Counted from the first letter of the stretch, positions 51,040-59,816 are shown. The stretch is 64,000 bases of DNA from Betaproteobacteria bacterium (GCA_016716535.1 JADJWD010000001.1:186001-250000), one strand, 5' to 3'. Made by a program: numbers and translations. Notes: generated by a model from the letters alone, not told the origin.

Positions 51040-51540
51040 TCAAGCCGCATCCAGCGGCCGCGGCCGGTGGCGCGCCACCCGCGCCGCGCCCGACTGCGCC
51101 CTCGTGCGGATGCCGTTGCGCTGCTTGTACCACTGCGGCGTGGCACCGCGCTTCAGGCGCCACTTCTTCTTCGGGTGGCGATAGACGGGCGGTGGCGGCG
51201 GCAGGGGATCGCCACCGATCGCCGTGCTGGCGCTGCTGCCATCGAGGCCGCTGGTGGCCGAGGACCAGTCGGTGTCGAACGCCGTGCGCGCCGAGTCGAC
51301 CTCCTTCTGCACGCTCGTGTGCACGTCGCGCGCCGCCTGCTCGAACTCGGTCTTCATCTTCTTGAGTTCGTCGAGCTCGATGCTGCGGTTGACCTCGGCC
51401 TTCACGTCGGCGACGTAGCGCTGCGCCTTGCCCAGCAGGTGGCCCATCGTGCGGGCGACGCGCGGCAACTTCTCGGGGCCGATGACGATCAACGCCACCG
51501 CGCCGATCAGCGCAAGCTTGTCGAAGCCGAAGTCGATCAT
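51040..51540 (-). CDS. tatB: Sec-independent translocase subunit TatB
   Basis: 166 residues. The N-terminal transmembrane helix and hinge read FDKLALIGAVALIVIGPEKLPRVA, the standard TatB signature with Glu-Pro at the hinge, followed by an amphipathic helix (MGHLLGKAQRYVADV). The C-terminal half is polar and variable and ends in Arg/Lys-rich sequence. TatB with TatC forms the signal-peptide receptor. It lies between tatA (63 bp) and tatC. Confidence 0.93.
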   Translation of the reverse strand: MIDFGFDKLALIGAVALIVIGPEKLPRVARTMGHLLGKAQRYVADVKAEVNRSIELDELKKMKTEFEQAARDVHTSVQKEVDSARTAFDTDWSSATSGLDGSSASTAIGGDPLPPPPPVYRHPKKKWRLKRGATPQWYKQRNGIRTRAQSGAARVARHRPRPLDAA

Positions 51541-51603
51541 GGGGTCACGGGGCGGGGGCCGCGGCGGGGGCGCTGCGCTGCGACGCCCGCGTCGCTACGG
51601 GAT

Positions 51604-51852
51604 TCAAGACTTGGTCTTGGCCTCGACGTCGACGGTGTTGGCGTCGGTCTTCTTCGCCGTCGTCACCTGCGCCGGCGGCTCGCCCGGCGCGGGCGCGGCG
51701 CCCTCGCCTTCACTGCCGGCCTTCATGCCCGACTTGAAGCCCTTGACGGCGCTGCCGAGGTCTTCACCGATGTTGCGCAGCTTCTTGGTGCCGAAGATCA
51801 GCACGATGACCAGCAGCACGATCAGCCAGTGCCAGATGCTTATGCCACCCAT
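51604..51852 (-). CDS. tatA: Sec-independent translocase subunit TatA
   Basis: 82 residues: one transmembrane helix (IWHWLIVLLVIVLIFGTKKL), the FGTKKLR hinge, an amphipathic helix with GEDLGSAVKGFKSGMK and a short acidic/polar tail. This is the usual TatA pattern. It polymerises to form the translocation path for folded proteins. It is downstream of hinT, 63 bp apart, in the same transcript direction. Confidence 0.94.
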   Translation of the reverse strand: MGGISIWHWLIVLLVIVLIFGTKKLRNIGEDLGSAVKGFKSGMKAGSEGEGAAPAPGEPPAQVTTAKKTDANTVDVEAKTKS

Positions 51853-51915
51853 TTCAGTTCTCCACGAAGAGGATCGATGATTTTAAGGGGGCCGCTGCAA
51901 GGCCCTTCGGCGTCT

Positions 51916-52266
51916 TCAGCCCCGCACCCAGGGCCGCGGGCCGCCCATCACGTGCATGTGCAGGTGCTGGACTTCCTGCATGCCGTCGCGGCCGGTGTTG
52001 ATGATGGTCCGGAAACCATTGCTGACACCCAGTTGCTTCATCAGACGCGGCGCGAGGCCGAGCATCGCGCCGAGCAGCGCGTCGTGCTCGGGCGCCACGT
52101 CGGCGAGTGTCGCGATGTGCTGCTTCGGGATGATCAGCACGTGCACCGGCGCCCACGGGTTGATGTCGTGGAAGGCGAGCAACTGGTCGTCTTCGTGCGC
52201 CTTCTTCGACGGGATCTGGCCGGCGATGATCTTGCAGAAGATGCAGTTCGGGTCGGAGTGGCTCAT
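51916..52266 (-). CDS. hinT: HIT family nucleotide hydrolase (HinT-like)
   Basis: 116 residues with CIFCKIIAGQIPSKK at the N-terminus, VLIIPKQHIATLADV and the catalytic triad motif HLHMHVMGG near the C-terminus. Members hydrolyse purine nucleoside phosphoramidates in the cytoplasm. Placement between the his genes and tatA is common in betaproteobacteria. The ATG at 52266 gives the standard length. Confidence 0.92.
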   Translation of the reverse strand: MSHSDPNCIFCKIIAGQIPSKKAHEDDQLLAFHDINPWAPVHVLIIPKQHIATLADVAPEHDALLGAMLGLAPRLMKQLGVSNGFRTIINTGRDGMQEVQHLHMHVMGGPRPWVRG

Positions 52267-52314
52267 GGGTGAATCGCCGAGGTTCGGCCAGGTTCGGTGG
52301 GATTCGATGCGGCT

Positions 52315-52710
52315 TCAGGCCTGCGGCACGGGCATCGCCCGCAACTCGGCGTAGGCCCACCAGCCGCGCACGAAGCGGTACAGGTACCACAGCCCGATCA
52401 GCGACCACGCCGCCCAGCCCGGGAAGACGAACAGCAGCCACAGCGGCAGCGTCAGCGCCAGCCACAGCAGCGTGAACCAGAAGCTGCGCGCCTGCCAGCG
52501 GAAGTGGCTGCGGTAGAAGTCGCTGCGCGTGCTGTCGCGCTTGGCGTAGTTCAGCACCATCGCAATGACCGAGAAGAGGCCGAGCGAGAACCACGACAGC
52601 GTGTGCAGCGCGTACATCAGGTGCCCGAGCGGCCACAGCGGGCTCTCCCGCTCGGCCGAGAAGTCGTCGGCGCCAAACGAGGTGGACTGCACGGGCCAGG
52701 GCGTGTTCAT
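52315..52710 (-). CDS. Small integral membrane protein (DUF4870-like)
   Basis: 131 residues with three predicted transmembrane helices: the first near residues 28-50 (LMYALHTLSWFSLGLFSVIA), then two adjacent helices (FTLLWLALTLPLWLLFVFPG and AAWSLIGLWYLYRFVRGW). It resembles the DUF4870 group. Its ATG overlaps the hisE stop (ATGA), so it is translationally coupled to the histidine genes, although no histidine role is known. Confidence 0.8.
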   Translation of the reverse strand: MNTPWPVQSTSFGADDFSAERESPLWPLGHLMYALHTLSWFSLGLFSVIAMVLNYAKRDSTRSDFYRSHFRWQARSFWFTLLWLALTLPLWLLFVFPGWAAWSLIGLWYLYRFVRGWWAYAELRAMPVPQA

Positions 52711-53183
52711 GCGGTGGATTCTCCCGGCGAGGCGGAGCCGGCGGCTTCGCCTTGCGCGCCGGCCGGTTTCTGCGCCGCGGCGTTGTCGGCGCTGCGTTCG
52801 CGCTCGCCCTCGCGAGCCTTGCGCAGCGCGAACTCCTCGAGGCCCGACAGGCCCTCGCGCCGCGCGAGTTCGGCGAGCACGTCCTCGGGCCGCGCGCCGA
52901 GGTGCGCCAGCGCAATCATCGAGTGGAACCAGAGATCCGCGACCTCGCCGACGAGGCGCTCGCGCGCGCCGTCCTTGGCCGCCATCACGACCTCGGTGGC
53001 TTCCTCGCCGACCTTCTTCAGGATCGCGTCGGTGCCCTTGGTGAACAGCCGCGCGACGTAGCTCTTCTCCGGGTCGCCGCCGGCCGCAGGCCGGCGCGAC
53101 TCGATGACGTCGGCCAGGCGCGCGAGCGTGTCGTCGCCGGTGGCGGCGCGGTTCGCGTTCGGGGGCGAAGAGGCAGGCTTCAC
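52707..53183 (-). CDS. hisE: Phosphoribosyl-ATP diphosphatase (HisE)
   Basis: 158 residues from GTG 53183. The MazG-like HisE fold is clear: TLARLADVIESRR, SYVARLFTKGTDAILKKVGE, EEATEVVMAAKDG and VADLWFHSMIALAH, with the metal-binding Glu and Asp residues in place. It catalyses the second step of histidine synthesis. A 45-residue charged tail (QKPAGAQGEAAGSASPGE) extends beyond the usual ~105-residue enzyme. Its start overlaps the hisI stop by 4 bp (GTGA). Confidence 0.92.
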   Translation of the reverse strand: MKPASSPPNANRAATGDDTLARLADVIESRRPAAGGDPEKSYVARLFTKGTDAILKKVGEEATEVVMAAKDGARERLVGEVADLWFHSMIALAHLGARPEDVLAELARREGLSGLEEFALRKAREGERERSADNAAAQKPAGAQGEAAGSASPGESTA

Positions 53184-54058
53184 TTGTAGATCCGCTCGGG
53201 GTCTTTCAGCACCGGCTCGATAGCGCGCCACTGCCCGTCTTCGAGCCGGTTGAAGAAGCAGCTGTGCCGCCCGGTGTGGCAGGCGATCGACGGCGCGGCC
53301 GGCTCCTGGCCGAGCTGCGTGACGGTCAACAGGATCACGTCGGCGTCGCAGTCGAGCCGGATCTCGTGCACCTGCTGCATGTGCCCCGACTCCTCGCCCT
53401 TGTGCCACAGCCGCGCGCGCGAGCGGCTCCAGTACACCGCCTCGCCGCGCGCCGCGGTGGCGGCGAGCGCCTCGCGGTTCATCCAGGCGACCATCAGCAC
53501 GTCCTTGCTGCCGCGCTCCTGCGCGATCACCGGCACCAGGCCATCGGCGTTCCAGCGCACGGCGTCGAGCCAGGCGGGGAGCGGGGTCGTCGATGAAGGC
53601 GGCACAGGCGCGGACATGTCGGGCAGTTTAGTGGTCGCCCCGCCGTAGCCCCACTCGGCCGCGAACCAGCGCAGCACCGGCAGTGTGCCCGGCAGCACCG
53701 GCGCCACCTGTACCGGCAGCGTCTGCCAGGCCATCTGCTGGCCTTCGCGCATCACGAACTCGCCGGTCCACGCGAAGACCTTGCAAAAGTGCAGCCGCAC
53801 GAGCGCGTGCGGGTAGTCGAACATCTCGGTGTGCCAGCGCTCGGCGCCGGCGATGTCGATGCCAAGCTCCTCGTGCAGTTCGCGCGCCAGCGCCGCCTCG
53901 ACCGTTTCGCCGGGTTCGACCTTGCCGCCCGGGAACTCCCAGTAACCGGCGTAGGGCTTGCCGGCCGGGCGCGAGGTGAGCAGGAAGCGTGCGCCCGCGC
54001 CGGGCCCGTCGAGCAGCACGCCGACCGCGACGTCGACCGGCTCGCGCTCAGCGGCCAT
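53180..54058 (-). CDS. hisI: Nudix (MutT-like) domain fused to phosphoribosyl-AMP cyclohydrolase (HisI)
   Basis: One uninterrupted 292-residue frame from ATG 54058. Residues about 5-135 form a MutT-like Nudix hydrolase: YAGYWEFPGGKVEPGE and ARELHEELGI complete the Nudix box GX5EX7REUXEEXGU. After GYGGATTKLPD the sequence continues as a full HisI (about 148-292), with AVYWSRSRARLWHKGEESG, DCDADVILLTV and ACHTGRHSCFF carrying the metal ligands. HisI could also be made alone from the internal ATG at 53617, preceded by a TAAACT-like -10 at about 53626. Normally these are separate proteins. Either this is a true fusion, or a one-base error or frameshift removed the Nudix stop: TAA appears in the adjacent frame just before the HisI part. 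The Nudix start overlaps the DUF815 gene by 11 bp. Confidence 0.8.
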   Translation of the reverse strand: MAAEREPVDVAVGVLLDGPGAGARFLLTSRPAGKPYAGYWEFPGGKVEPGETVEAALARELHEELGIDIAGAERWHTEMFDYPHALVRLHFCKVFAWTGEFVMREGQQMAWQTLPVQVAPVLPGTLPVLRWFAAEWGYGGATTKLPDMSAPVPPSSTTPLPAWLDAVRWNADGLVPVIAQERGSKDVLMVAWMNREALAATAARGEAVYWSRSRARLWHKGEESGHMQQVHEIRLDCDADVILLTVTQLGQEPAAPSIACHTGRHSCFFNRLEDGQWRAIEPVLKDPERIYK

Positions 54059-54998
54059 CGTTGCCGTGCCGCGCCGCGTAGTCGCGCGCGAACTGCTGCG
54101 CGACGCGGCCCGAGCGCGAGCCGCGCTCGAGCGACCAGACGAGGGACTCCTTCTGCGCCGGCGCGATCTCGCCTTCGGCCACATTGAACGCACGCAGCCA
54201 CTGCGCGACGATCGCCAGGTACTCGTCCTGCGAGAACGGGTAGAAGCTGATCCACAGCCCGAAGCGTTCGGACAGCGAAATCTTCTCCTCGACGACCTCG
54301 CCCGGGTGCACCTCGCCGTCGGGGTGGTGCTTGTAGGTGAGGTTTTCGTCCATGTACTCGGGCAGCAGGTGGCGGCGGTTGCTCGTCGCGTAGACGAGCA
54401 CGTTGTCGCTGGCCTGCGCGACGCTGCCGTCGAGCACGCTCTTGAGCGCCTTGTAGCCGGGCTCGCCCTCGTCGAAGCTGAGGTCGTCGCAGTAGACGAC
54501 GAAGCGCTCGGGGCGCGCGGCGACCTGCTCGACGATGTCGGGCAGCTCGACGAGGTCAACCTTGTCGACCTCGATGACGCGCAGGCCGCGCGGCGCGTAC
54601 TCGTTGAGGCACGCCTTGATCAGCGAGCTCTTGCCGGTGCCGCGCGCGCCCGACAGCAGCACGTTGTTGGCGCCGCGGCCGGCGACGAACTGCTCGGTGT
54701 TGCGCACGAGGCGCTCCTTCTGGCCGTCGATCTCCTTCAGGTCCGACAGGCGGATCGGCGACGTGTGGCGCACCGGTTCGAGCACGCGCACCGGACCGCG
54801 GCGGCGCAGGCGGAAGGCGTGGGCGGCGTGCCAGTCGGGCGCGGCGGCAGCGGGGGGCAGCAGCGGCGCCAGGCGTTCGAGCAGCGTGTCGGCGCGCGCG
54901 ATCAGTGCCTGCAGCGCGTCGACGAGGCGGGGGTCGGCGGCGGTGGCCGCGGCGAGACCGGACGAAGGAAGGGACGGAGGCACGGGAGCGGAACTCAT
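54048..54998 (-). CDS. DUF815 family P-loop ATPase
   Basis: 316 residues of a AAA-like ATPase. LLSGARGTGKSSLIKACL is Walker A, FVVYCDDLSFDEGEPGYKAL supplies Walker B, and YATSNRRHLLPEYMDENL is a sensor-like segment. RSGRVAQQFARDYAARHG is near the end. The family is widespread and uncharacterised. In betaproteobacteria it commonly precedes a mutT-type gene, as here. The first ~90 residues are Ala/Pro-rich and variable. It overlaps pdeM by 4 bp and the Nudix frame by 11 bp. Confidence 0.85.
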   Translation of the reverse strand: MSSAPVPPSLPSSGLAAATAADPRLVDALQALIARADTLLERLAPLLPPAAAAPDWHAAHAFRLRRRGPVRVLEPVRHTSPIRLSDLKEIDGQKERLVRNTEQFVAGRGANNVLLSGARGTGKSSLIKACLNEYAPRGLRVIEVDKVDLVELPDIVEQVAARPERFVVYCDDLSFDEGEPGYKALKSVLDGSVAQASDNVLVYATSNRRHLLPEYMDENLTYKHHPDGEVHPGEVVEEKISLSERFGLWISFYPFSQDEYLAIVAQWLRAFNVAEGEIAPAQKESLVWSLERGSRSGRVAQQFARDYAARHGNDGR

Positions 54999-55708
54999 GA
55001 TGCCGGGCAGTGTAGGCCGGCGACCTCGCGCACCTCGTCGCCGGCCACCGCGAAGATGCCGTCGCCGGGCTCGGCGCGCACGCCGACGCCGCCGGTGAAC
55101 TCGCCGAAGGCCGGCAGCACGCCGACCGCGGCACCGAAGTGGAAGCACGGCAGCTTCAGCCGCCCGGGCCCGCGGCCGCCCAGGTGAACGGCGGGGTGCA
55201 GGTGGCCGGCGAGGATGTAGCGGCTGGGTGCTGCCGTGTCGGCATCCGGCTCGTGGCGCAACTCGAACGGGCCGAGCGGCCAGGGCCCATCGACGACCTC
55301 GACCGCCCACTCGGCCGGCAGCGCGCCGGCGCGTGCGTCGTGGTTGCCGCGCACGAGCAGCACGTCGAGCGCGGGATGCGCGCGCCGCCACTCGGCGACG
55401 GCCTGGCGCGTCGCCTCGCCGCGCGTGGCGGATGTGCGGGTGGCCAGCGCCGCATGCATCAGGTCGCCGAGCACGACGAGGCGCGCTGCGCCGGTCGCTT
55501 CGATCGCCCGCGTCAGGCGCGCGAGCGTGCCCGCCGTCGTCCCCTCGGGCACCGGCACGCCCAGGCGCCTGAACGCCTGCGCCTTGCCCAGGTGCACGTC
55601 GGCGACGAGCAGCGTGCGCTCGGCCGCGAAGTACGCAGCGCGCTCGGGCAGCAGGCGCAGCACGGCACCGCGGATGTTGATCTCGAGCACGGGTATCGAG
55701 GGCGCCAT
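54995..55708 (-). CDS. pdeM: Metallophosphoesterase, PdeM family
   Basis: 237 residues of a calcineurin-like phosphoesterase with all metal motifs: LLVADVHLGKAQAFRRLG, VVLGDLMHA, LLVRGNHDARAG and ILAGHLHPAVHLGGRG. HLGKAQAFRRLGVPVP is typical of the ligase-associated DNA-damage-response endonuclease group (PdeM). The usual partner genes (ligase and exonuclease) are not adjacent here. It overlaps the DUF815 gene by 4 bp. Confidence 0.82.
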   Translation of the reverse strand: MAPSIPVLEINIRGAVLRLLPERAAYFAAERTLLVADVHLGKAQAFRRLGVPVPEGTTAGTLARLTRAIEATGAARLVVLGDLMHAALATRTSATRGEATRQAVAEWRRAHPALDVLLVRGNHDARAGALPAEWAVEVVDGPWPLGPFELRHEPDADTAAPSRYILAGHLHPAVHLGGRGPGRLKLPCFHFGAAVGVLPAFGEFTGGVGVRAEPGDGIFAVAGDEVREVAGLHCPAS

Positions 55709-55747
55709 TCCGCCCTTCGAACCCTCAGGGCGATCGGATGGGTGCGC

Positions 55748-56476
55748 TCAGGGCGCCAGGCGCGCCAGTGCCGGCTCGAGGTGCTCGGTAGGCTGCCGCT
55801 TGAAGCCGCTGCGCGCGTAGCGCTGCAGCCGCCCGACGATCAGCGCCACCAGCGCCGAGGCGATGGCCTGCGCGTCGACGGTCGGCGTGCTCGAACCGCC
55901 CGCCTCGGCCGCGGCGCGCAGGCTGCCGCGCAGTTGCGACTCGACGCGGTCGAAGAACTGGTTCATGCGCGCGTTCAGCCGCTCATGCTCGAAGACGAGC
56001 GCGTCGCCGACCATCACGCGCGTCATGCCCGGGTTCTTCTCGCCGAACTGCAGGATCACCGCGGCGATCTTGCGCGCCTGCGCCGCCGGCTGCGGCTCGC
56101 GCTCGACGAGCTGGTTGACGAGCGTGAAGACGCTGCTCTCGATGAACTCGATCAGTCCCTCGAACATCTGCGCCTTGCTCGCGAAGTGGCGGTACAGCGC
56201 CGCCTCGCTCACGTCGAGCTTGGCCGCCAGCGCGGCGGTGGTGATGCGTTCGGCGCCCGGCTGCTCGAGCATCGCGGCGAGCGTCTGCAGGATCTGCAGC
56301 CGGCGCTCGCCGGGCTTGGGGCGCTTGCGCTTGGCCGCGGCGGTGGTGCCGAGCGACTCCGCGACCGTGGCGCCATCGGTGGCCGCCGGCGCGGCCTCGC
56401 CATCGATGCCGTCAGCGGCGGCAGGCGCGAGAACCCCGGCGTCCTCGGCCAGGGCGATCTTGGGCAGGGCAGACAT
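55748..56476 (-). CDS. slmA: Nucleoid occlusion factor SlmA (TetR family)
   Basis: 242 residues. After a ~50-residue Ala/Glu-rich N-terminal extension comes a TetR fold: RRLQILQTLAAMLEQPGAER, then the HTH ITTAALAAKLDVSEAALYRH and FASKAQMFEGLIEFIESSVF. SEAALYRHFASKAQMFEGLI is characteristic of SlmA, which binds specific chromosomal sites and FtsZ to block division over the nucleoid. The argB neighbourhood supports this. Confidence 0.87.
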   Translation of the reverse strand: MSALPKIALAEDAGVLAPAAADGIDGEAAPAATDGATVAESLGTTAAAKRKRPKPGERRLQILQTLAAMLEQPGAERITTAALAAKLDVSEAALYRHFASKAQMFEGLIEFIESSVFTLVNQLVEREPQPAAQARKIAAVILQFGEKNPGMTRVMVGDALVFEHERLNARMNQFFDRVESQLRGSLRAAAEAGGSSTPTVDAQAIASALVALIVGRLQRYARSGFKRQPTEHLEPALARLAP

Positions 56477-56607
56477 CGCGGGTGACCGGGGGAGCGCAGC
56501 GCCGTAGGAGGCAACGATCTAGGGGGAAGCAAAGGATTCTGGCATACGGCCGTTTGCGCCCGCGGGGCAGGAAAACACCGACGCAACGCGGTGCCGCCGT
56601 CGGTGAC

Positions 56608-57339
56608 TCAGGCGCGCAACAGTTGGCCCAGTCGCCGGATGCGCCGGTCGACGTAGGCCGGGCGGCCGGCAACCAGCCGGCGCACGGGCTGCGGCGGCCG
56701 CCCCGGCGCCTGCACGAGGTGCCGCGCCGCCGGCGCCACCGGGCGCAGCCAGCGCTGCATCCACGCCGTGCCCATGCCGATGCGGCGGGCCGACTTCTGG
56801 TGCTGCAGCGTGTCTTCGACGAGCACGCACCGCGACGGTGCGACGCCCAGGCGCGCAGCGACCCAGCGCAGCATGCGCGCGTCGGGCTTGGGGCGCAGCT
56901 GGCCGAACATGTGCATGTCCTCGATCGACACGACGCGCTCGAACAGGCGCCCGATGCCGAGCACGCCGAGCACACGCGCCGCGTAGGCCGCCGGCGCGTT
57001 GGTGAGGATGACCTTGCGCCCGGGCAGCCGCGCCAGCGCCTGCAGATCGGCGCGGTGGCCGCGCACGCGCTCTTCGAGCCCGGGCAGCAGGTGCGTGTGG
57101 TGCAGGAAGTGCGCCGGCTCGACACCGTGGTGGCGCATCAGCCCGAGCAGCGTGGCGCCATAACGCAGCCAGTAGCGCCGCCGCAGCGCGTCGGACTCGG
57201 CTTCGGTCAGCCGCAGGTGCTGCTGGATGTACTGCCCGAAGCTGACGTGCAGGTGCGGCATCGACGCCGTGCGCGCGTCGTGCAGCGTGTCGTCGAGGTC
57301 CAGCAGCCAGACGGCGGGAGAGCGCACGCCCTTCGGCAC
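56608..57339 (-). CDS. HAD family pyrimidine 5'-nucleotidase
   Basis: About 243 residues. WLLDLDDTLHDA is the DxDxT catalytic motif, KVILTNAPAAYAARVL is motif II, LRPKPDARMLRWVA is motif III and CVLVEDTLQHQKSARRIGM is motif IV, all as in SDT1/pyrimidine-nucleotidase HAD enzymes. The C-terminal ~40 residues are Arg/Pro-rich and atypical. GTG 57339 was taken as start; a TTG at 57348 overlapping the argB stop is an alternative. It lies immediately downstream of argB. Confidence 0.82.
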   Translation of the reverse strand: MPKGVRSPAVWLLDLDDTLHDARTASMPHLHVSFGQYIQQHLRLTEAESDALRRRYWLRYGATLLGLMRHHGVEPAHFLHHTHLLPGLEERVRGHRADLQALARLPGRKVILTNAPAAYAARVLGVLGIGRLFERVVSIEDMHMFGQLRPKPDARMLRWVAARLGVAPSRCVLVEDTLQHQKSARRIGMGTAWMQRWLRPVAPAARHLVQAPGRPPQPVRRLVAGRPAYVDRRIRRLGQLLRA

Positions 57340-57344
57340 AACCT

Positions 57345-58262
57345 TCAATGCGAGCGGATCTTCGTCCCGTACGGCTGCGCCGTCAGCACCTCGAGCAGCA
57401 GCGCGTGCGGCACGCGGCCGTCGATGACGTGCACGGCGTTGACACCGCTCTTGGCCGCGTCGAGCGCGCCGCTGATCTTGGGCAGCATGCCGCCGCTCAA
57501 CGTGCCGTCGGCAAACAGTTCGTCGATCTCGCGCGCGGAGAGGTTCGTCAGCAGCTTGCCGTTCTTGTCGAGCACGCCGGGCGTGTTGGTCAGCAGCAGG
57601 AGCTTCTCGGCCTTCAGCACCGTCGCCAGCTTGGCGGCGACGAGGTCGGCGTTGATGTTGTAGCTCTCGTTGCTCTCGCCGAAGCCGATCGGGCTGACGA
57701 CCGGGATGAACTGGTCGTCCTGCAGCGCCTGCACGACGCTCGGGTCGATGGCGGTGATCTCGCCGACGTGGCCGATGTCGTGCTCCTTGCTCGGGTCGTC
57801 GCGGTCGGCCATCTTCAGCTTGCGGGCGCGGATCATGCCGCCGTCGCGGCCGGTCAGACCCACCGCCTTGCCGCCGGCGGCGTTGATGAGGCCGACGATC
57901 TCCTGCTGCACCTCGCCGGCGAGCACCCACTCGACGACGCCCATCGTCTCGGCGTCGGTGACGCGCATGCCCTGGATGAAGGTGCCCTTCTTGCCCAGGC
58001 GCGACAGCGCTTCGTCGATCTGCGGCCCGCCGCCGTGCACGACGATGGGGTTCAGTCCGACCAGCTTCAGCAGCACCACGTCCTCGGCGAAGTCCTGCTT
58101 CAGGTTCTCGTCGGTCATCGCGTTGCCGCCGTACTTGATGACCAGCGTCTTGCCGTGGTACTTGCGGATGTACGGCAGCGCCTGCGCCAGGATCTCGGCC
58201 TGGTCGCGCGGCGTGATGTGCGTCAGATCGTGCGGGTTGTCGGCAGGGGCAGGGTCGGGCAT
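57345..58262 (-). CDS. argB: Acetylglutamate kinase
   Basis: 305 residues of the amino-acid kinase fold, phosphorylating N-acetylglutamate in arginine synthesis. KTLVIKYGGNAMTDENLKQ, PIVVHGGGPQIDEALSRLG, AVGLTGRDGGMIRARKL, NINADLVAAKLATVLKAEKL and GGMLPKISGALDAAKSGVNA are all in place. The ATG at 58262 gives the usual length. The 3' end touches the pyrimidine nucleotidase gene. Confidence 0.95.
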   Translation of the reverse strand: MPDPAPADNPHDLTHITPRDQAEILAQALPYIRKYHGKTLVIKYGGNAMTDENLKQDFAEDVVLLKLVGLNPIVVHGGGPQIDEALSRLGKKGTFIQGMRVTDAETMGVVEWVLAGEVQQEIVGLINAAGGKAVGLTGRDGGMIRARKLKMADRDDPSKEHDIGHVGEITAIDPSVVQALQDDQFIPVVSPIGFGESNESYNINADLVAAKLATVLKAEKLLLLTNTPGVLDKNGKLLTNLSAREIDELFADGTLSGGMLPKISGALDAAKSGVNAVHVIDGRVPHALLLEVLTAQPYGTKIRSH

Positions 58263-58429
58263 GGCGGGCTCGTGATGCGGCGGCACGGAAGGATGCGGGC
58301 GGCCGCCATTGTAGGAAGCACGTACGGGAGCGCGGCCGCCGCCCCGCGGCGAGAATGTCGTCTGGTGGGCCGGCACCGGCGTTGCGGTGCGATGCAGTGG
58401 CCCCTTATCGATCGAAAGAGGAGTGAGCG

Positions 58430-58732
58430 ATGAAACGACGCAATGGTTTGCTTGGCGCTGCGCTGGTCGCCATTGGGCTGGTTGCGGCCGGCTGGGCGTG
58501 GGCGCAGTCGGGCAGCGCCAACGGCGAAGTGACCAAGCTCGACAAGGCCGGTGGCCGCATCGAGCTCAAGCACGGCGAGATCAAGGCGCTGGACATGCCG
58601 CCGATGCGCATGGTCTGGCGCGTGCGTGAAGCGCGCCTGCTCGAAGGCCTGGCGGTCGGCGACAAGGTGCGCTTCACGGCCGAGAAGATCGACGGCCAGT
58701 TCACCGTCACCGCGATCAGCAAGGCGCCTTGA
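58430..58732 (+). CDS. CusF-like periplasmic copper-binding protein
   Basis: 100 residues with a signal peptide (GLLGAALVAIGLVAAGWAWA, cleavage after AQS-like site). The mature ~75 residues form an OB-like barrel: NGEVTKLDKAGGRIELKHGE, IKALDMPPMRMVWRV and KVRFTAEKIDGQFTVTAI. The MPPMRMVW motif supplies the Met and Trp residues of CusF-type Cu(I)/Ag(I) sites. A clear AAAGAGGAG ribosome binding site precedes the ATG. It probably shuttles or buffers copper in the periplasm; no efflux pump is adjacent. Confidence 0.83.
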   Translation: MKRRNGLLGAALVAIGLVAAGWAWAQSGSANGEVTKLDKAGGRIELKHGEIKALDMPPMRMVWRVREARLLEGLAVGDKVRFTAEKIDGQFTVTAISKAP

Positions 58733-58745
58733 CGTGGCCGCCGCG

Positions 58746-59816
58746 ATGAGCCCGCCGGCCGGCCTCGTCAACCACCAGGTCCGCCTGGCCGCGCGGCCCG
58801 GCGGCCTGCCCACCGCCGCGAACTGGCAGTTCACCGAGGAGCCCGTGGCCGAGCCGCCCGACGGCGGCGTGCTCGTGCGCGTGCTCGCGCTGTCGCTCGA
58901 CCCGGCGATGCGCGGCTGGATGAACGAGGGCAGGAGCTACATCCCGCCGGTGGGCCTGGGCGAAGTGATGCGCGCCGGTGGCGTCGGCGTCGTCGTCGCG
59001 TCGAAGACACCGGCCTTCGCGGTCGGCGACCGGGTCAGCGGCACGCCCGGCGTGCAGGAGTACTGGACCGTCACCCCCGACGAGGTGAAGCGCTCGGGCT
59101 TGGTGAAGATCGACACGCGGCTCGGCACGCCGAGCCAGTGGCTCAACGTGCTCGGCATGCCGGGCATGACCGCCTACTTCGGGCTGAAGGAGGTTGGCCG
59201 CCCGAAGGCGGGCGAGACGCTCGTCGTCTCCGGCGCCGCCGGCGCGGTGGGGCAGACGGTGGGGCAGCTCGCGAAGATCCTGGGCCTGCGCGCGGTGGGC
59301 ATCGCCGGCGGGCCGGCCAAGTGCGAGTGGGTGGTCAACGAGCTCGGCTTCGACGCCTGCATCGACTACAAGCAACCCGCCCCGGCGGGTGTGACGCGCT
59401 GGGACGCCGTGCGCGAAGGCCTGAAGCAGCACTGCCCGAACGGCATCGACATCTACTTCGACAACGTCGGTGGCGACATCCTCGACGCGGCGCTGGCGCG
59501 CATCCGCCGCGGCGCGCGCATCGTCATCTGCGGCGCGATCAGCCAGTACAACAACGAAGGCGGCGCCATCGCCGGGCCGAAGAACTACCTGTCGCTGCTC
59601 GTCAACCGCGCGCGCATGGAAGGCATGGTCGTCTTCGACTACGCCGCGCGCTACCCCGAGGCCATCGCCGAGCTGGCCGGCCACCTGCGGCAAGGCCGCC
59701 TGAAGAGCCGCGAGGACGTCGTCACCGGCGGCGTGCACGCCTTTCCGGCCGCGCTGCTCGAGCTCTTCAACGGCGGGAACTTCGGCAAGCTGGTGCTGGA
59801 AGTGGCGAGGGAGTGA
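58746..59816 (+). CDS. NADP-dependent oxidoreductase (CurA/leukotriene B4 dehydrogenase type)
   Basis: 356 residues of the zinc-free medium-chain reductase family. LSLDPAMRGWMNE, VSGTPGVQEYWTV, LGMPGMTAYFGLKEVGRPKA, LVVSGAAGAVGQTVGQLAKI and IDIYFDNVGGDILDAALARI are typical of CurA/PTGR-like alkenal or enone double-bond reductases. It reduces an alpha,beta-unsaturated carbonyl with NADPH in the cytosol. The ATG at 58746 is preferred over an in-frame GTG at 58734. It lies 13 bp after the CusF-like gene. Confidence 0.88.
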   Translation: MSPPAGLVNHQVRLAARPGGLPTAANWQFTEEPVAEPPDGGVLVRVLALSLDPAMRGWMNEGRSYIPPVGLGEVMRAGGVGVVVASKTPAFAVGDRVSGTPGVQEYWTVTPDEVKRSGLVKIDTRLGTPSQWLNVLGMPGMTAYFGLKEVGRPKAGETLVVSGAAGAVGQTVGQLAKILGLRAVGIAGGPAKCEWVVNELGFDACIDYKQPAPAGVTRWDAVREGLKQHCPNGIDIYFDNVGGDILDAALARIRRGARIVICGAISQYNNEGGAIAGPKNYLSLLVNRARMEGMVVFDYAARYPEAIAELAGHLRQGRLKSREDVVTGGVHAFPAALLELFNGGNFGKLVLEVARE

